64,000 bases of DNA, from assembly GCA_031550615.1 (NCBI GenBank), contig JAVBOL010000005.1, positions 9,506 to 73,505 on the forward strand. The letters run 5' to 3'. The position numbers were made by a program, and so were the translations under genes. Below the pieces are notes generated by a model. That model was not told where the DNA came from, searched no databases, and saw only the letters and a list, made by a program, of their open reading frames with translations. Origin of the DNA: JAVBOW01 sp031550615. Lineage in GTDB: Bacteria; Bacteroidota; Bacteroidia; Bacteroidales; Rikenellaceae. Below are positions 43,216-51,781 of the stretch, piece by piece. The first letter of the stretch is position 1. Every line of letters starts with the position of its first letter.

Positions 43216-44250
43216 TTACCAGCTTTTCAGTGCGATATTGCACAGTTTATACAACATTCGTGCCCCTACGTTGGCGTCCCATTCGCTATCCTGGCCCGGC
43301 GACACTTCCGTCAGGTCGAAGCCCACGATCCTGCGACCCGAAAGCGCCACTGCATCAAGCAGGTATACGGCCTGGGTGAACGACAGCCCTCCGGGAACCG
43401 GCGTGCCCGTGTGGGGGCAGAGGTCGGGCGAGAGGCCGTCGATGTCGAAACTTATATAAACCTCGCCGGGCAAAGCATCCACGATCCGTCCGCATATCGA
43501 AGCCCAGCTATCCCCAGCGAACAGCATGCGCGAGATTTCCGGGTCGGTAAACTGCACGATGCGCCCCTCGGCGGCGGCGAAATCCATCTCCGCCTGGCAT
43601 ACGTCGCGCAGGGCCACCTGCACCAGTTTACCCACGCCCTGAAGGCTGGTCATGACGTTATACATTATCGAGGCGTGCGAATATTCGAACCCTTCATAGG
43701 CTTGCCTCAGGTCGGCGTGCGCGTCGACGTGCAGCACACCCACCCCCGGATATTTCTCGGCCACCGCGCGGATGCAGCCCAGAGGTGTGCTGTGGTCGCC
43801 GCCCACCAGGCCGACGATCTTGTCCTGGGAGAGCCATTCGTGCGAGGCTTCATACACCTCTTTATTAAGGAGTTCAGATGCCTCGTTTATACGGGTGAGT
43901 TTGCGGCGTATACTGTCCGAGCGCAAATCGTCGCCAGCTTCGAGGTGGGCGATCACACGTTTGGCCTCCGGTCGCAGGAACGCGCTGCGGTCCTGTATCG
44001 AGTAGTCGATACCTGCCGTGCCGATGCCCTGGCGCCATCCACCGGGGTTGTGCAGGTCGTGCAAATCGACCTGCATCGAGGCGTCGATCATCGCATCCGG
44101 CGCGAAAGAGGCGCCGCCGCCGTATGAAGTGGTCACATCCCAGGGCACCGAAACCAGTACCAGGCGGCTCTGCGCGGGGGTGAAGGGCAGTCCGAAATAG
44201 TTGCCGTTGGCGATGCCTATGCCGTCGGGATCGAAGTCTAATGTATCCAT
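43216..44250 (-). CDS. Agmatinase / arginase-family ureohydrolase
   Basis: 344 residues. The binuclear Mn2+ site is intact: GGDHS, HVDAHADLRQAYEGFEYSHAS and SFDIDGLSPD. The HADLRQAYEGFEYSHASIMYN phrase favours agmatinase (agmatine to putrescine and urea) over arginase or formimidoylglutamase, which remain possible. The open frame continues to an ATG at 44298, but a -7 box at 44268-44275 falls inside it, so the ATG at 44250 is taken. Monocistronic, facing away from pdxB. Confidence 0.85.
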   Translation of the reverse strand: MDTLDFDPDGIGIANGNYFGLPFTPAQSRLVLVSVPWDVTTSYGGGASFAPDAMIDASMQVDLHDLHNPGGWRQGIGTAGIDYSIQDRSAFLRPEAKRVIAHLEAGDDLRSDSIRRKLTRINEASELLNKEVYEASHEWLSQDKIVGLVGGDHSTPLGCIRAVAEKYPGVGVLHVDAHADLRQAYEGFEYSHASIMYNVMTSLQGVGKLVQVALRDVCQAEMDFAAAEGRIVQFTDPEISRMLFAGDSWASICGRIVDALPGEVYISFDIDGLSPDLCPHTGTPVPGGLSFTQAVYLLDAVALSGRRIVGFDLTEVSPGQDSEWDANVGARMLYKLCNIALKSW

Positions 44251-44267
44251 AAGCGGTTTGTTTTGTG

Positions 44268-44275
44268 CAAATGTA
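44268..44275 (-). promoter_or_regulatory. -7 box of agmatinase gene
   Basis: TACATTTG on the minus strand, 17 bp before the ATG at 44250; it rules out the longer ORF start. Confidence 0.6.
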
Positions 44276-44393
44276 CTGTTTTTTGCCGTTGTCGCCAATT
44301 ATCGTGCCGCAAGGAGCCTTCACATAAGATATATTTATAGATTTTTTATATCCATAAAATATTCCCGCAACCAGGTGCGTTATATATGTGCTA

Positions 44394-44498
44394 CCCCGGA
44401 AGAGTTGTGAAATTGGAGCCGGAGGGAGTTATGTTTTTTTCATAATCAATAATTAAGTTGGGTGCTCCCCGGAAAGTCAACTTCCGGGGAGTTTTTTT
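44394..44498 (+). ncRNA. Possible small RNA or attenuator leader before pdxB
   Basis: A textbook terminator (CTCCCCGGAA at 44465-44474 with TTCCGGGGAG at 44482-44491, then seven T) stands on the plus strand with no plus-strand gene before it. A second CCCCGGAA at 44394-44401 could pair with the same right arm and give an alternative fold. TATATGTG at 44383-44390 is a one-mismatch -7 box. Either a roughly 100-nt small RNA ends here, or this is a leader that controls pdxB. Ends are approximate. Confidence 0.4.
44465..44498 (+). terminator. Orphan intrinsic terminator before pdxB
   Basis: 10-bp GC-rich stem, 7-nt loop and seven-T tract; it ends 16 bp before the pdxB ATG. Confidence 0.85.
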
Positions 44499-44501
44499 GT
44501 C

Positions 44502-44509
44502 TATATTTG
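44502..44509 (+). promoter_or_regulatory. -7 box of pdxB, nearly leaderless
   Basis: TATATTTG, exact TAnnTTTG, only 5 bp before the pdxB ATG at 44515. If used, transcription would begin at or beside the start codon. Confidence 0.5.
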
Positions 44510-44514
44510 TAAAG

Positions 44515-45543
44515 ATGAAAATTGTAGCCGACATAGATATACCTTATTTAAAAGGTATCCTTGAGCCCTACGCCGAGGTGGTCTACCTGCCCGGGCGGAC
44601 GATCGGGGCTGGTAACGTGCGCGATGCCGACGCACTTATTACGCGCACCCGCACGCGGTGCGACGCCGCGCTGCTGGAAGGTTCGCGGGTTGGCATCGTC
44701 GCCACGGCGACTATCGGCTACGACCATATAGACATGGATTATTGCGCCTCACGCGGTATACAGATCGCCACTTCGGCGGGATGCAACGCGCGCGCGGTGC
44801 TACAATGGGTCGCAGCCGTACTGCGCGAGGCGTGGCTGGCGGGGGTGTTCGCTTCACCGGCGGGGACTGCGATAGGTGTCGTGGGAGTGGGTAACGTGGG
44901 GTCGCTCGTCGCGCGCTATGCCGCGCTGTGGGGTTTCAGGGTGCTTTGCTGCGACCCTCCGCGCGAGGCCAGCCCCGTAAATGGGCTTTACGCACCTGAC
45001 CGTTGGGTGACGCTCAATGAAATAGCCAGCGAGGCCGACATAATAACCTTCCACACTCCGCTCACGCGGTCGGGACCCCACCCCACCATGCATTTGGCCG
45101 ATGACAGGTTCTTTGCTCGGACCAGGCCCGGAGCGCTGATTGTCAACTCGTCGCGCGGCGGGGTGGTCGACGAAAAGGCGCTACTTTCATCGGCAAACCG
45201 CTGCGCGATAGACGTTTGGGAGAACGAGCCCGACATAAATCCTGTCCTCGCGGCCAGAGCATTGGCCGCCACGCCCCACATCGCCGGATACTCGGCTCAG
45301 GGCAAGGCCATGGCCACGGCCATGGCCGTGGGCGCCCTTGCCCGGCATTTCGGCTGGCCTCTGGAGGGATGGTATCCCACGCAGGGAGAGAAAACGGCGG
45401 CGCACGATATATCCTGGGAGCAGATGTGTCGCCTGATGCCCTCTCACTTCGATATTGCGACGCAAAGTGTGGCGTTGAAGGCAGATATAGCCGGCTTCGA
45501 AAAGATGCGCGACAATTATGCCTACCGCAGCGAGTTTTTCTGA
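44515..45543 (+). CDS. pdxB: 4-phosphoerythronate dehydrogenase
   Basis: 342 residues; oxidises 4-phosphoerythronate in DXP-independent pyridoxal phosphate synthesis. D-2-hydroxyacid dehydrogenase fold: ATIGYDHIDMDY, SAGCNARAVLQWV (diagnostic for PdxB), Rossmann GVVGVGNVGSLVARYA, NSSRGGVVDE, and the catalytic His in TPHIAGYSAQGK. It is slightly shorter than E. coli PdxB (378). An open frame begins at 44458 inside the terminator hairpin; the ATG at 44515 gives the conserved MKIVADIDIPY start. Confidence 0.92.
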   Translation: MKIVADIDIPYLKGILEPYAEVVYLPGRTIGAGNVRDADALITRTRTRCDAALLEGSRVGIVATATIGYDHIDMDYCASRGIQIATSAGCNARAVLQWVAAVLREAWLAGVFASPAGTAIGVVGVGNVGSLVARYAALWGFRVLCCDPPREASPVNGLYAPDRWVTLNEIASEADIITFHTPLTRSGPHPTMHLADDRFFARTRPGALIVNSSRGGVVDEKALLSSANRCAIDVWENEPDINPVLAARALAATPHIAGYSAQGKAMATAMAVGALARHFGWPLEGWYPTQGEKTAAHDISWEQMCRLMPSHFDIATQSVALKADIAGFEKMRDNYAYRSEFF

Positions 45544-45573
45544 TCGCAAACGGGCTTTTTTCAAAATATCGCC

Positions 45574-45581
45574 TACCTTTG
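45574..45581 (+). promoter_or_regulatory. -7 box of pyrD operon
   Basis: TACCTTTG, exact TAnnTTTG, 26 bp before pyrD, with a T-run about 20 bp upstream serving as -33 region. Confidence 0.65.
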
Positions 45582-45607
45582 CCGCGTAATATATTTAAGG
45601 TATAAAG

Positions 45608-46651
45608 ATGTACACGAAGCTGATCCGTCCGTTGCTTTTTAAAATTTCGCCAGAGGCGATACACCACATTATCGTTCGCGCGCTCAAAGTGTTGCACTAC
45701 ATTCCCGGGGGGCACGCCATGCTGGCGGCTGTGTGCGAAGTGCGCAACCCGATCCTCGAAAGGGAGGTCTTCGGGCTCAAATTCCCCAATCCGGTCGGAC
45801 TGGCCGCCGGCTTCGACAAGAACGCCGAGGTCTATGACGAGTTGCGCGGTTTCGGCTTCGGTTTCATAGAGATAGGTACCGTCACTCCCCGACCCCAGCC
45901 GGGCAATCCCCGTCCGAGGCTGTTCCGTCTGCCGGCAGACGGAGCGCTCATCAACCGCATGGGTTTCAATAACGGAGGTATCGAAAAGGCCGCCGACAAC
46001 CTGCGCCGCCGCCGTGGGAGCAGCGTCGTGGGCGCAAACCTCGGCAAGAACACCCTCACGCCCAACGAGGCCGCCGCAGCCGACTACCTGAAAGTTTTCC
46101 GCGCACTATACGATCATGCCGACTATTTCGTGGTCAACGTAAGCTGTCCCAACATTGCCAAACTCGCCTGTCTGCAGGAGAAAGACAACCTGGCCGAGAT
46201 CCTCGGCGGACTGGTCGAATTCCGCCGCGGACAGAACCTCTACCGCCCCATACTGCTCAAAATATCGCCCGACCTCTCCGACGAGCAGGTGGACGAGATG
46301 GTCGAAACCATGAAAGAGTGCGGTCTGGATGGCATCGTGGCCACCAACACCTCGACCTCGCGCGAAGGTTTGAAGAGCGACCCCGATACCATAAAGGCAA
46401 TAGGCGCCGGCGGACTGAGCGGAGCGCCACTCAAAGAGCGTTCGCTGCACATCGTGCGCCGCATACGCGAAAAGACCGGCGGGTGCTACCCCATCATAGG
46501 CGTAGGCGGCATCATGACCGCGCAGGACGCGCTGGACATGCTGGACGCCGGGGCGACCCTGATACAGGTTTACACCGGATTTATATACCAGGGCCCGCTG
46601 TTCATGCGCCGGATATGCAAAGCTATCATCCAAAAACATAAGGCATTATGA
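45608..46651 (+). CDS. pyrD: Dihydroorotate dehydrogenase (quinone), class 2
   Basis: 347 residues; FMN enzyme that oxidises dihydroorotate to orotate and feeds quinone. The N-terminal amphipathic helix extension (MYTKLIRPLLFKISPEAIHH) marks membrane-associated class 2. PVGLAAGFDKNAEVYDEL, IEIGTVTPRPQPGNPRPRLFRL, INRMGFNNGG, VNVSCPN (catalytic Ser region), TNTSTSREGLKS and GVGGIMTAQDALDML follow. It ends overlapping creD by 4 bp (ATGA). Confidence 0.96.
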   Translation: MYTKLIRPLLFKISPEAIHHIIVRALKVLHYIPGGHAMLAAVCEVRNPILEREVFGLKFPNPVGLAAGFDKNAEVYDELRGFGFGFIEIGTVTPRPQPGNPRPRLFRLPADGALINRMGFNNGGIEKAADNLRRRRGSSVVGANLGKNTLTPNEAAAADYLKVFRALYDHADYFVVNVSCPNIAKLACLQEKDNLAEILGGLVEFRRGQNLYRPILLKISPDLSDEQVDEMVETMKECGLDGIVATNTSTSREGLKSDPDTIKAIGAGGLSGAPLKERSLHIVRRIREKTGGCYPIIGVGGIMTAQDALDMLDAGATLIQVYTGFIYQGPLFMRRICKAIIQKHKAL

Positions 46652-47976
46652 GTACTAACAAAAGTCTGAGCATTACCATTAAGGGGCTCGTAGTAGGTTT
46701 TTTGATTCTGTTGCTGATGATCCCGGCGTTGCTGGTCGGCAACCTGATAAGTGAGCGTGCCGACCGCCAGAGGGAAGTCGCGGGCGAGATCAGCAGTAAA
46801 TGGGCCGAGGAGCAGACCGTATTGGGGCCTGTGCTGGTCATACCTTATAACTCATATAAGTCCGAAACCATATCGGACGCATCGGGCAAGGTGAGCACGG
46901 TGACCCGCATGGAGGAGAAACTGTGCTATATACTGCCGGAAGAACTGCTTGTGGATGGCGAACTTATGCCCCAGACGCGCAAGCGCAGCATATTCAAGAT
47001 CACGGTCTACCAGGCCGCGCTCGGAATATCGGGTAAATTCGCCCCGATCGACTTCCGGGAGTTGGACATAGCCCCCGCGGACCTGCACGCCGACCGCGCA
47101 CAGGTGTGTTTCGGGCTTAGCGACTTCCGCGGGATCGAAAAACAGATCGACATAGAGTGGAACGGCGAAAAACTGCCCCTGACGACCGGCATGGTCCGCA
47201 ATGACCTCATAGAAACCGGGCTGGCAGCCAATATCACGTTGGATCCCGCCGCAGGGCACGCCTTTTCGATGTCCATCGAGATAAGGGGATCTGAAGAGTT
47301 CTCGATCTACCCTCTCGGCAAGACCACCGAGGTAAAACTCTCCTCGCCATACGCCAACCCCTCTTTCACCGGGAATTTCCTGCCCAACACCCCGGCGGAA
47401 ATAAGCGAGGGGGGATTCGCCGCCGAATGGAAAGTGTTGAACCTGAACCGCAACTACCCCCAGTCATGGAAAGACGACTCTTATGACGTATACGACTCGT
47501 GGTTCGGCGTGGAGCTCCTGCAACCGGGCGACACATACACCAAAACGACCAAAGCGGTCAAATACGCCATACTTTTCATCGCGCTGACCTTCGTGCTGTG
47601 TTTCCTGCTGGAGATCATACAAAAACGCAACGTACACCCGCTGCAATATGTGCTGGTGGGTCTGGCACTCTGCCTTTTCTACACGCTGCTGCTCTCGATC
47701 AGCGAATACCTCGGCTTTAACTGGGCATACCTGATCTCAGCCGCTGCGATCGTGGGGCTGGTGAGCTGGTACTCGTGGGACGTGTTCAAAAAACGCACCA
47801 TCGCCATCGCGTTCGGTTGTGTGCTCGGGGTGCTTTACACATTCATTTTCATACTGTTGCAATTGCAGGACGGCGCATTGCTGGCCGGAAGCATCGGGTT
47901 GTTCGTGCTCCTGGCCGCGATAATGTACTACACCCGCAAAGTCGACTGGCAAAATGAGCGGGCTCAGGACGCTTAG
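46648..47976 (+). CDS. creD: CreD-like inner-membrane protein
   Basis: 442 residues. One N-terminal helix (about 12-32) is followed by a large periplasmic domain (QTVLGPVLVIPY ... ELDIAPADLHADRAQVCFGLSD) and at least five C-terminal helices (VKYAILFIALTFVLCFLLEIIQKRNVHPLQYVLVGLALCLFYTLLLSISE). This matches the CreD family, regulated by CreBC in enterobacteria and linked to envelope stress and colicin E2 tolerance. No creB or creC is nearby. The function here is unproven. Confidence 0.9.
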   Translation: MSTNKSLSITIKGLVVGFLILLLMIPALLVGNLISERADRQREVAGEISSKWAEEQTVLGPVLVIPYNSYKSETISDASGKVSTVTRMEEKLCYILPEELLVDGELMPQTRKRSIFKITVYQAALGISGKFAPIDFRELDIAPADLHADRAQVCFGLSDFRGIEKQIDIEWNGEKLPLTTGMVRNDLIETGLAANITLDPAAGHAFSMSIEIRGSEEFSIYPLGKTTEVKLSSPYANPSFTGNFLPNTPAEISEGGFAAEWKVLNLNRNYPQSWKDDSYDVYDSWFGVELLQPGDTYTKTTKAVKYAILFIALTFVLCFLLEIIQKRNVHPLQYVLVGLALCLFYTLLLSISEYLGFNWAYLISAAAIVGLVSWYSWDVFKKRTIAIAFGCVLGVLYTFIFILLQLQDGALLAGSIGLFVLLAAIMYYTRKVDWQNERAQDA

Positions 47977-48031
47977 CATCTGCGCCCTGTTGCTTTCCAT
48001 TATTCCCGCAAGCGGACAGATAAAAAGAACG

Positions 48032-49276
48032 ATGAGGGCAGAAATTATAACCATAGGCGATGAGTTGCTCATAGGGCAGGTCGTCGACACCAACTCGGCA
48101 TGGATCGCCGCGCGCCTCAATGACGCGGGGGTGATCGTGCAGCTAAAATACACCGTTGGCGACCGGGCCGACGCGATGCGCGAGGCCATCGAAGGCTCTC
48201 TTAAGCGCAGCGACCTGGTCATCACCACCGGGGGCATAGGCCCTACGCGCGACGATATAACCAAGGACGTCGTGGCCTCGATCTTCAGATGCGGCCTTGT
48301 GCGCCATCAGCCCACCTATGACCATATAGAGCGCATGACCGCCGAGCGCGGATTCGTGTTCAACGACCTGAATAAGGCCCAGGCGCTCGTCCCCCAGTGT
48401 GCCACGGTGCTGCATAACGCCAACGGCACGGCCCCCGGGCTGTGGATAGAGCGCGAGGGGCGCATACTGGTCGTGCTGCCGGGCGTGCCCTTCGAAATGG
48501 AGGCCCTGATGGCCGCCGAGGTGTTGCCGCGCCTTCGTCCCCTGCTGCCCGAAGGCGGCATAGTCCACCGCACGATGATAACCAGCGGCATAGCCGAATC
48601 GGCGCTTGCGGAGCGTATCGCACCATGGGAGGACGCCCTGCCCGCGGAGTTCCGCCTTGCCTACCTGCCCTCACCCTCGGGCGTGAGGCTGCGCCTGTCC
48701 GCCTACGGGGTAGACACCGTCAAGGCATCAGAAGAGATCGACGCTCTGTTTTCCTCGCTCGAAAAAGAGCTTGGCGACAAGGTGGTCGGCTATGGAGATC
48801 AGACCGCCGAGGGTTATGCCGCCTCGCTGCTCCTTGAACGCGGTGCTACGCTGGCCGTGGCCGAAAGTTGCACCGGAGGGCGCATAGCCAGCCGCTTCAC
48901 GGCCATGCCGGGAGCGTCCAAATACTTCCTCGCCGGAGTGGTTTCATACAGCAACGAAGCTAAAATCAACATATTAGGGGTAGACCCGGCGGTAATCGCC
49001 GCCCACGGCGCGGTGAGCGGCCAGACCGCAGAGCAGATGGCCTCGGGCGCGCGCCGCGTGAGCGGAGCCGACTACGCCATTGCCACCACCGGCGTGGCAG
49101 GTCCCGACGGCGGCACGCCTGAAAAGCCCGTAGGCACGGTCTGGATAGCCGTCGCCACGCCCGGCGGGGTGACCTCGAAGATAGTCCGCCTTGGCAACCT
49201 GCGCGCACAGAATATCGAGCGGGCGGCGACCAACGCGATAAATATGTTGCGCGAAGTGATCCGTGAGCGACAATAG
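48032..49276 (+). CDS. cinA: CinA family nicotinamide-nucleotide amidohydrolase
   Basis: 414 residues. The N-terminal MoCF/COG1058 domain (MRAEIITIGDELLIGQVVDTNSAWIA, TTGGIGPTRDDITKDV, VLPGVPFEME) probably acts as a pyrophosphatase; the C-terminal CinA amidase (VAESCTGGRIASRFTAMPGASKYF, ISGQTAEQMA-like, TTGVAGPDGGTPEKPVGTVWIA) deamidates NMN. An open frame from 47954 adds 26 residues that look like a signal peptide, but family members begin at MRAEIITIGDE and the extension overlaps creD. Confidence 0.92.
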   Translation: MRAEIITIGDELLIGQVVDTNSAWIAARLNDAGVIVQLKYTVGDRADAMREAIEGSLKRSDLVITTGGIGPTRDDITKDVVASIFRCGLVRHQPTYDHIERMTAERGFVFNDLNKAQALVPQCATVLHNANGTAPGLWIEREGRILVVLPGVPFEMEALMAAEVLPRLRPLLPEGGIVHRTMITSGIAESALAERIAPWEDALPAEFRLAYLPSPSGVRLRLSAYGVDTVKASEEIDALFSSLEKELGDKVVGYGDQTAEGYAASLLLERGATLAVAESCTGGRIASRFTAMPGASKYFLAGVVSYSNEAKINILGVDPAVIAAHGAVSGQTAEQMASGARRVSGADYAIATTGVAGPDGGTPEKPVGTVWIAVATPGGVTSKIVRLGNLRAQNIERAATNAINMLREVIRERQ

Positions 49277-49313
49277 CACGATTATTGCCCCACCGATAAG
49301 AAAACGTGCAATT

Positions 49314-49526
49314 ATGACAAACATAATCAAAGACCTGATCGCCGTTGCAAGGCGTTTTACGGGCTATGACTTCGCTATTTTCAAGATTACGCTGCTCTCG
49401 GCGGGCATATTGCTCGGGGCTTATTTCAGCAGTTTTTTCATAGCGAATATCGCCGTGGTATGGATCGTCGGCGTGCTTTGCTGGGTATTGCTGATGTTAC
49501 AGATAATACGCTACTACCGTCAATGA
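49314..49526 (+). CDS. Small two-helix membrane protein
   Basis: 70 residues from the ATG at 49314, with a charged N-terminus (MTNIIKDLIAVARRF) and two hydrophobic helices (FKITLLSAGILLGAYFSSFFI and VVWIVGVLCWVLLMLQII), ending RYYRQ. The family is not recognised. It follows cinA by 37 bp and is closed by a terminator, so it is probably the last gene of pyrD-creD-cinA. Confidence 0.65.
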   Translation: MTNIIKDLIAVARRFTGYDFAIFKITLLSAGILLGAYFSSFFIANIAVVWIVGVLCWVLLMLQIIRYYRQ

Positions 49527-49540
49527 CAGGGAATAGAACG

Positions 49541-49580
49541 AAAACGCCCCGTGCAGCCCAAAGGTCGCACGGGGCGTTTT
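49541..49580. terminator. Bidirectional terminator
   Basis: 14-bp perfect stem AAAACGCCCCGTGC (49541-49554) with 49567-49580; it divides the cinA operon from convergent rny. Confidence 0.92.
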
Positions 49581-49599
49581 GTATAAACCGTAAATCCTG

Positions 49600-51141
49600 C
49601 TACTTGGCGTAGCTGATCGAACGGGTTTCGCGGATTACGGTGATCTTCACCTGGCCCGGGTAGGTCATTTCGTCCTGGATCTTTTTGGCTATGTCGTGCG
49701 AGAGGGCGTCGGCCTGTTGGTCCGTGATCTTCTCGCTGCCAACGATCACGCGCAGTTCGCGACCAGCCTGGATAGCGTAGGTCTTCATCACGCCGGGGTA
49801 TGCCATTGCGATGTCCTCCATCTCCTTTAGGCGCTTGATGTACGACTCGACCACCTCGCGGCGTGCGCCGGGACGTGCTCCCGATATGGCGTCGCAAACC
49901 TGCACGATGGGCGAGAGCAGAGAGGTCATCTCCATTTCGTCGTGGTGGGCGCCTATGGCGTTGCATACCTCGGGTTTCTCCTTGTACTTCTCGGCCAGCT
50001 TCATACCTATTATGGCGTGAGGCAGTTCGGGTTCGTCATCGGGCACCTTGCCTATGTCATGCAGCAGGCCGGCGCGGCGGGCGGTGGCGGCGTTCAGGCC
50101 GAGCTCGGCGGCCATGATGCCGCACAGGTTGGCGGTTTCGCGGCTATGCTGGAGCAGGTTCTGGCCGTATGACGAGCGGTATTTCATCTTACCCACAAGT
50201 CGGATCAGTTCGGGGTGCAGACCGTGGATACCCATGTCTATCGTAGTGCGCTTACCCACCTCGACGATCTCCTCCTCTATCTGCTTCTGCACTTTGGCGA
50301 CCACCTCTTCGATGCGTGCGGGGTGGATGCGGCCATCGGTGACGAGTTGGTGCAGGGCCAGGCGCGCGATCTCGCGGCGCACTGGGTCGAAACCTGACAG
50401 GATGATGGCCTCGGGAGTGTCGTCGACGATGATCTCGATGCCGGTGGCAGCCTCAAGGGCGCGGATGTTGCGGCCTTCACGACCTATGATGCGCCCTTTG
50501 ACCTCGTCCGAATCGATATTGAATACAGTCACCGAGTTTTCGATGGCCGTTTCGGTGGCTACCCTCTGGATTGTCTGCACCACGATGCGCTTGGCCTCTT
50601 TGGTGGCGGTCATCTTGGCCTCCTCGATCGTTTCGTTGACGTACTGCATGGCGTCGGACTTGGCCTCGGCCTTCATGTTCTCGATCAGTATGTTCTTGGC
50701 GTCTTCGCTCGAAAGGCCGCTGATCTGTTCCAGACGCGAATTTTGGTCGCGGATCAACCTGTCGAGGTCGTCTTTTTTCTTACCCAGGGCTTCGGCCTGG
50801 GCCTCCATCTGTTCGCGGGCTGTCGCGGCCTCTTTGGTTTTGCGTTCGAGTTCCTGCTGTTGCTGCAGGATAGCGTTCTCGGTCTGTTTGATGCGCGCTT
50901 CGGCTTGCTGAAGCTTGCTGTTGCGCTCGTTCACATTGCGGTCGTGTTCGCTTTTGAGCTGGATAAAGCGCTCCTTTGCCTGGAGCGTCTTCTCCTTTTT
51001 AATCATTTCGCCGTCGGTTTCGGCCTCCTTCAGTATCTGCTTGCGGCGGTGTTCTGTCGACTTGCGGATACCGAAGTAGGACGCCACAGCCCCGATTCCC
51101 GAGGTGATGACCGTTACGACTACTATCGTTAGAATGTCCAT
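49600..51141 (-). CDS. rny: Ribonuclease Y
   Basis: 513 residues, membrane-bound endoribonuclease initiating mRNA decay. An N-terminal transmembrane helix (DILTIVVVTVITSGIGAVASYFG), a long coiled coil (about 30-180), a KH domain (GRIIGREGRNIRALEAATGIEIIVDDTP), and an HD domain with LLHDIGK and AIGAHHDEMEM. The C-terminus RETRSISYAK is family-typical. A structured RNA gene lies immediately upstream on the same strand, so rny may be read from its own or a shared promoter. Confidence 0.96.
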   Translation of the reverse strand: MDILTIVVVTVITSGIGAVASYFGIRKSTEHRRKQILKEAETDGEMIKKEKTLQAKERFIQLKSEHDRNVNERNSKLQQAEARIKQTENAILQQQQELERKTKEAATAREQMEAQAEALGKKKDDLDRLIRDQNSRLEQISGLSSEDAKNILIENMKAEAKSDAMQYVNETIEEAKMTATKEAKRIVVQTIQRVATETAIENSVTVFNIDSDEVKGRIIGREGRNIRALEAATGIEIIVDDTPEAIILSGFDPVRREIARLALHQLVTDGRIHPARIEEVVAKVQKQIEEEIVEVGKRTTIDMGIHGLHPELIRLVGKMKYRSSYGQNLLQHSRETANLCGIMAAELGLNAATARRAGLLHDIGKVPDDEPELPHAIIGMKLAEKYKEKPEVCNAIGAHHDEMEMTSLLSPIVQVCDAISGARPGARREVVESYIKRLKEMEDIAMAYPGVMKTYAIQAGRELRVIVGSEKITDQQADALSHDIAKKIQDEMTYPGQVKITVIRETRSISYAK

Positions 51142-51191
51142 TATTAAAAATTAAAAAGTTAAAAAATATTATGTTGGGTTGTTGTATACCG

Positions 51192-51406
51192 TTAAAAAAG
51201 AAATGCCCGCATAAGAATTCCCCCTCTGTTTGACGAATCTCCGAAACGTCATGTGTGGGACCTCCGGTCTTTTTCATCGCAAACGTCCAACGGCACGTGC
51301 AATACGCGCACCCCGAGGGGTTAAGGCCTGTTTTTGAGGGACCGAGGCGATTCCCAATTTTTAAAGTGTTGAGTTTCGCAAAGCTAAAAGGAATTCATGC
51401 GGGCAT
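51192..51406 (-). ncRNA. ssrS: 6S RNA candidate
   Basis: On the minus strand, ATGCCCGCAT (51406-51397) plus GAATTCC (51396-51390) close a long stem with GGAATTC (51221-51215) and ATGCGGGCAT (51212-51203), separated only by a 3-nt bulge. TTCTTTTTT follows. The closed molecule is about 204 nt, with a large interior: the terminal stem, central bubble and apical arm layout of 6S RNA, the RNA polymerase decoy. Synteny agrees: zapA is directly upstream, as ssrS follows zapA in E. coli. The promoter is not clear. Confidence 0.72.
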
Positions 51407-51479
51407 ATTCCGTGTTTATGTAAAGAACTTGTGACGCCTGAAAAATGTGTTGCCGACAGTATAACGTCAATCGGCGGTG

Positions 51480-51770
51480 TTATATTTCGTTCAGGTAGTC
51501 GTCCATTTGTTGCTCCAACTGCCTGAGCTGTTCTGTTTCGCTGTCGAGGTTACCCCGCAGTTCGAGCTCCACGCAATTCAGAGCCATTTGCAGGGCGGCC
51601 ATCGCCAGGTATTCGTCGTCTTCGGCACGGAAACGCTTGCGGTAGAGGTCGACCACCGTATTGAGCTCACGCTCGGCACGTCGGTAACGTTCCTCCTTGC
51701 TGCGGTCGATCTCTATGTTGGGATAGACCTTGCCGGCTATTTTCAGCGTTATCTTAAACCGTTCTGACAC
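51480..51770 (-). CDS. zapA: Cell division protein ZapA
   Basis: 96 residues from a GTG at 51770; a TTG at 51806 would overlap the upstream gene. The N-terminal head FKITLKIAGKVYPNIEIDRSKEE is followed by helix/coiled coil ERYRRAERELNTVVDLYRKRF and ALQMALNCVELELRGNLD. ZapA crosslinks FtsZ filaments. The partner gene just upstream encodes a coiled-coil protein, possibly the ZapB-like partner. A 6S RNA candidate follows. Confidence 0.82.
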   Translation of the reverse strand: MSERFKITLKIAGKVYPNIEIDRSKEERYRRAERELNTVVDLYRKRFRAEDDEYLAMAALQMALNCVELELRGNLDSETEQLRQLEQQMDDYLNEI

Positions 51771-51781
51771 TTTAAGTGCGT

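Noticed and set aside
47954..48031. Signal-peptide-like N-terminal extension of CinA
   Set aside because: CinA is cytoplasmic and family members start at MRAEIITIGDE; the extension overlaps creD and probably arose by chance.
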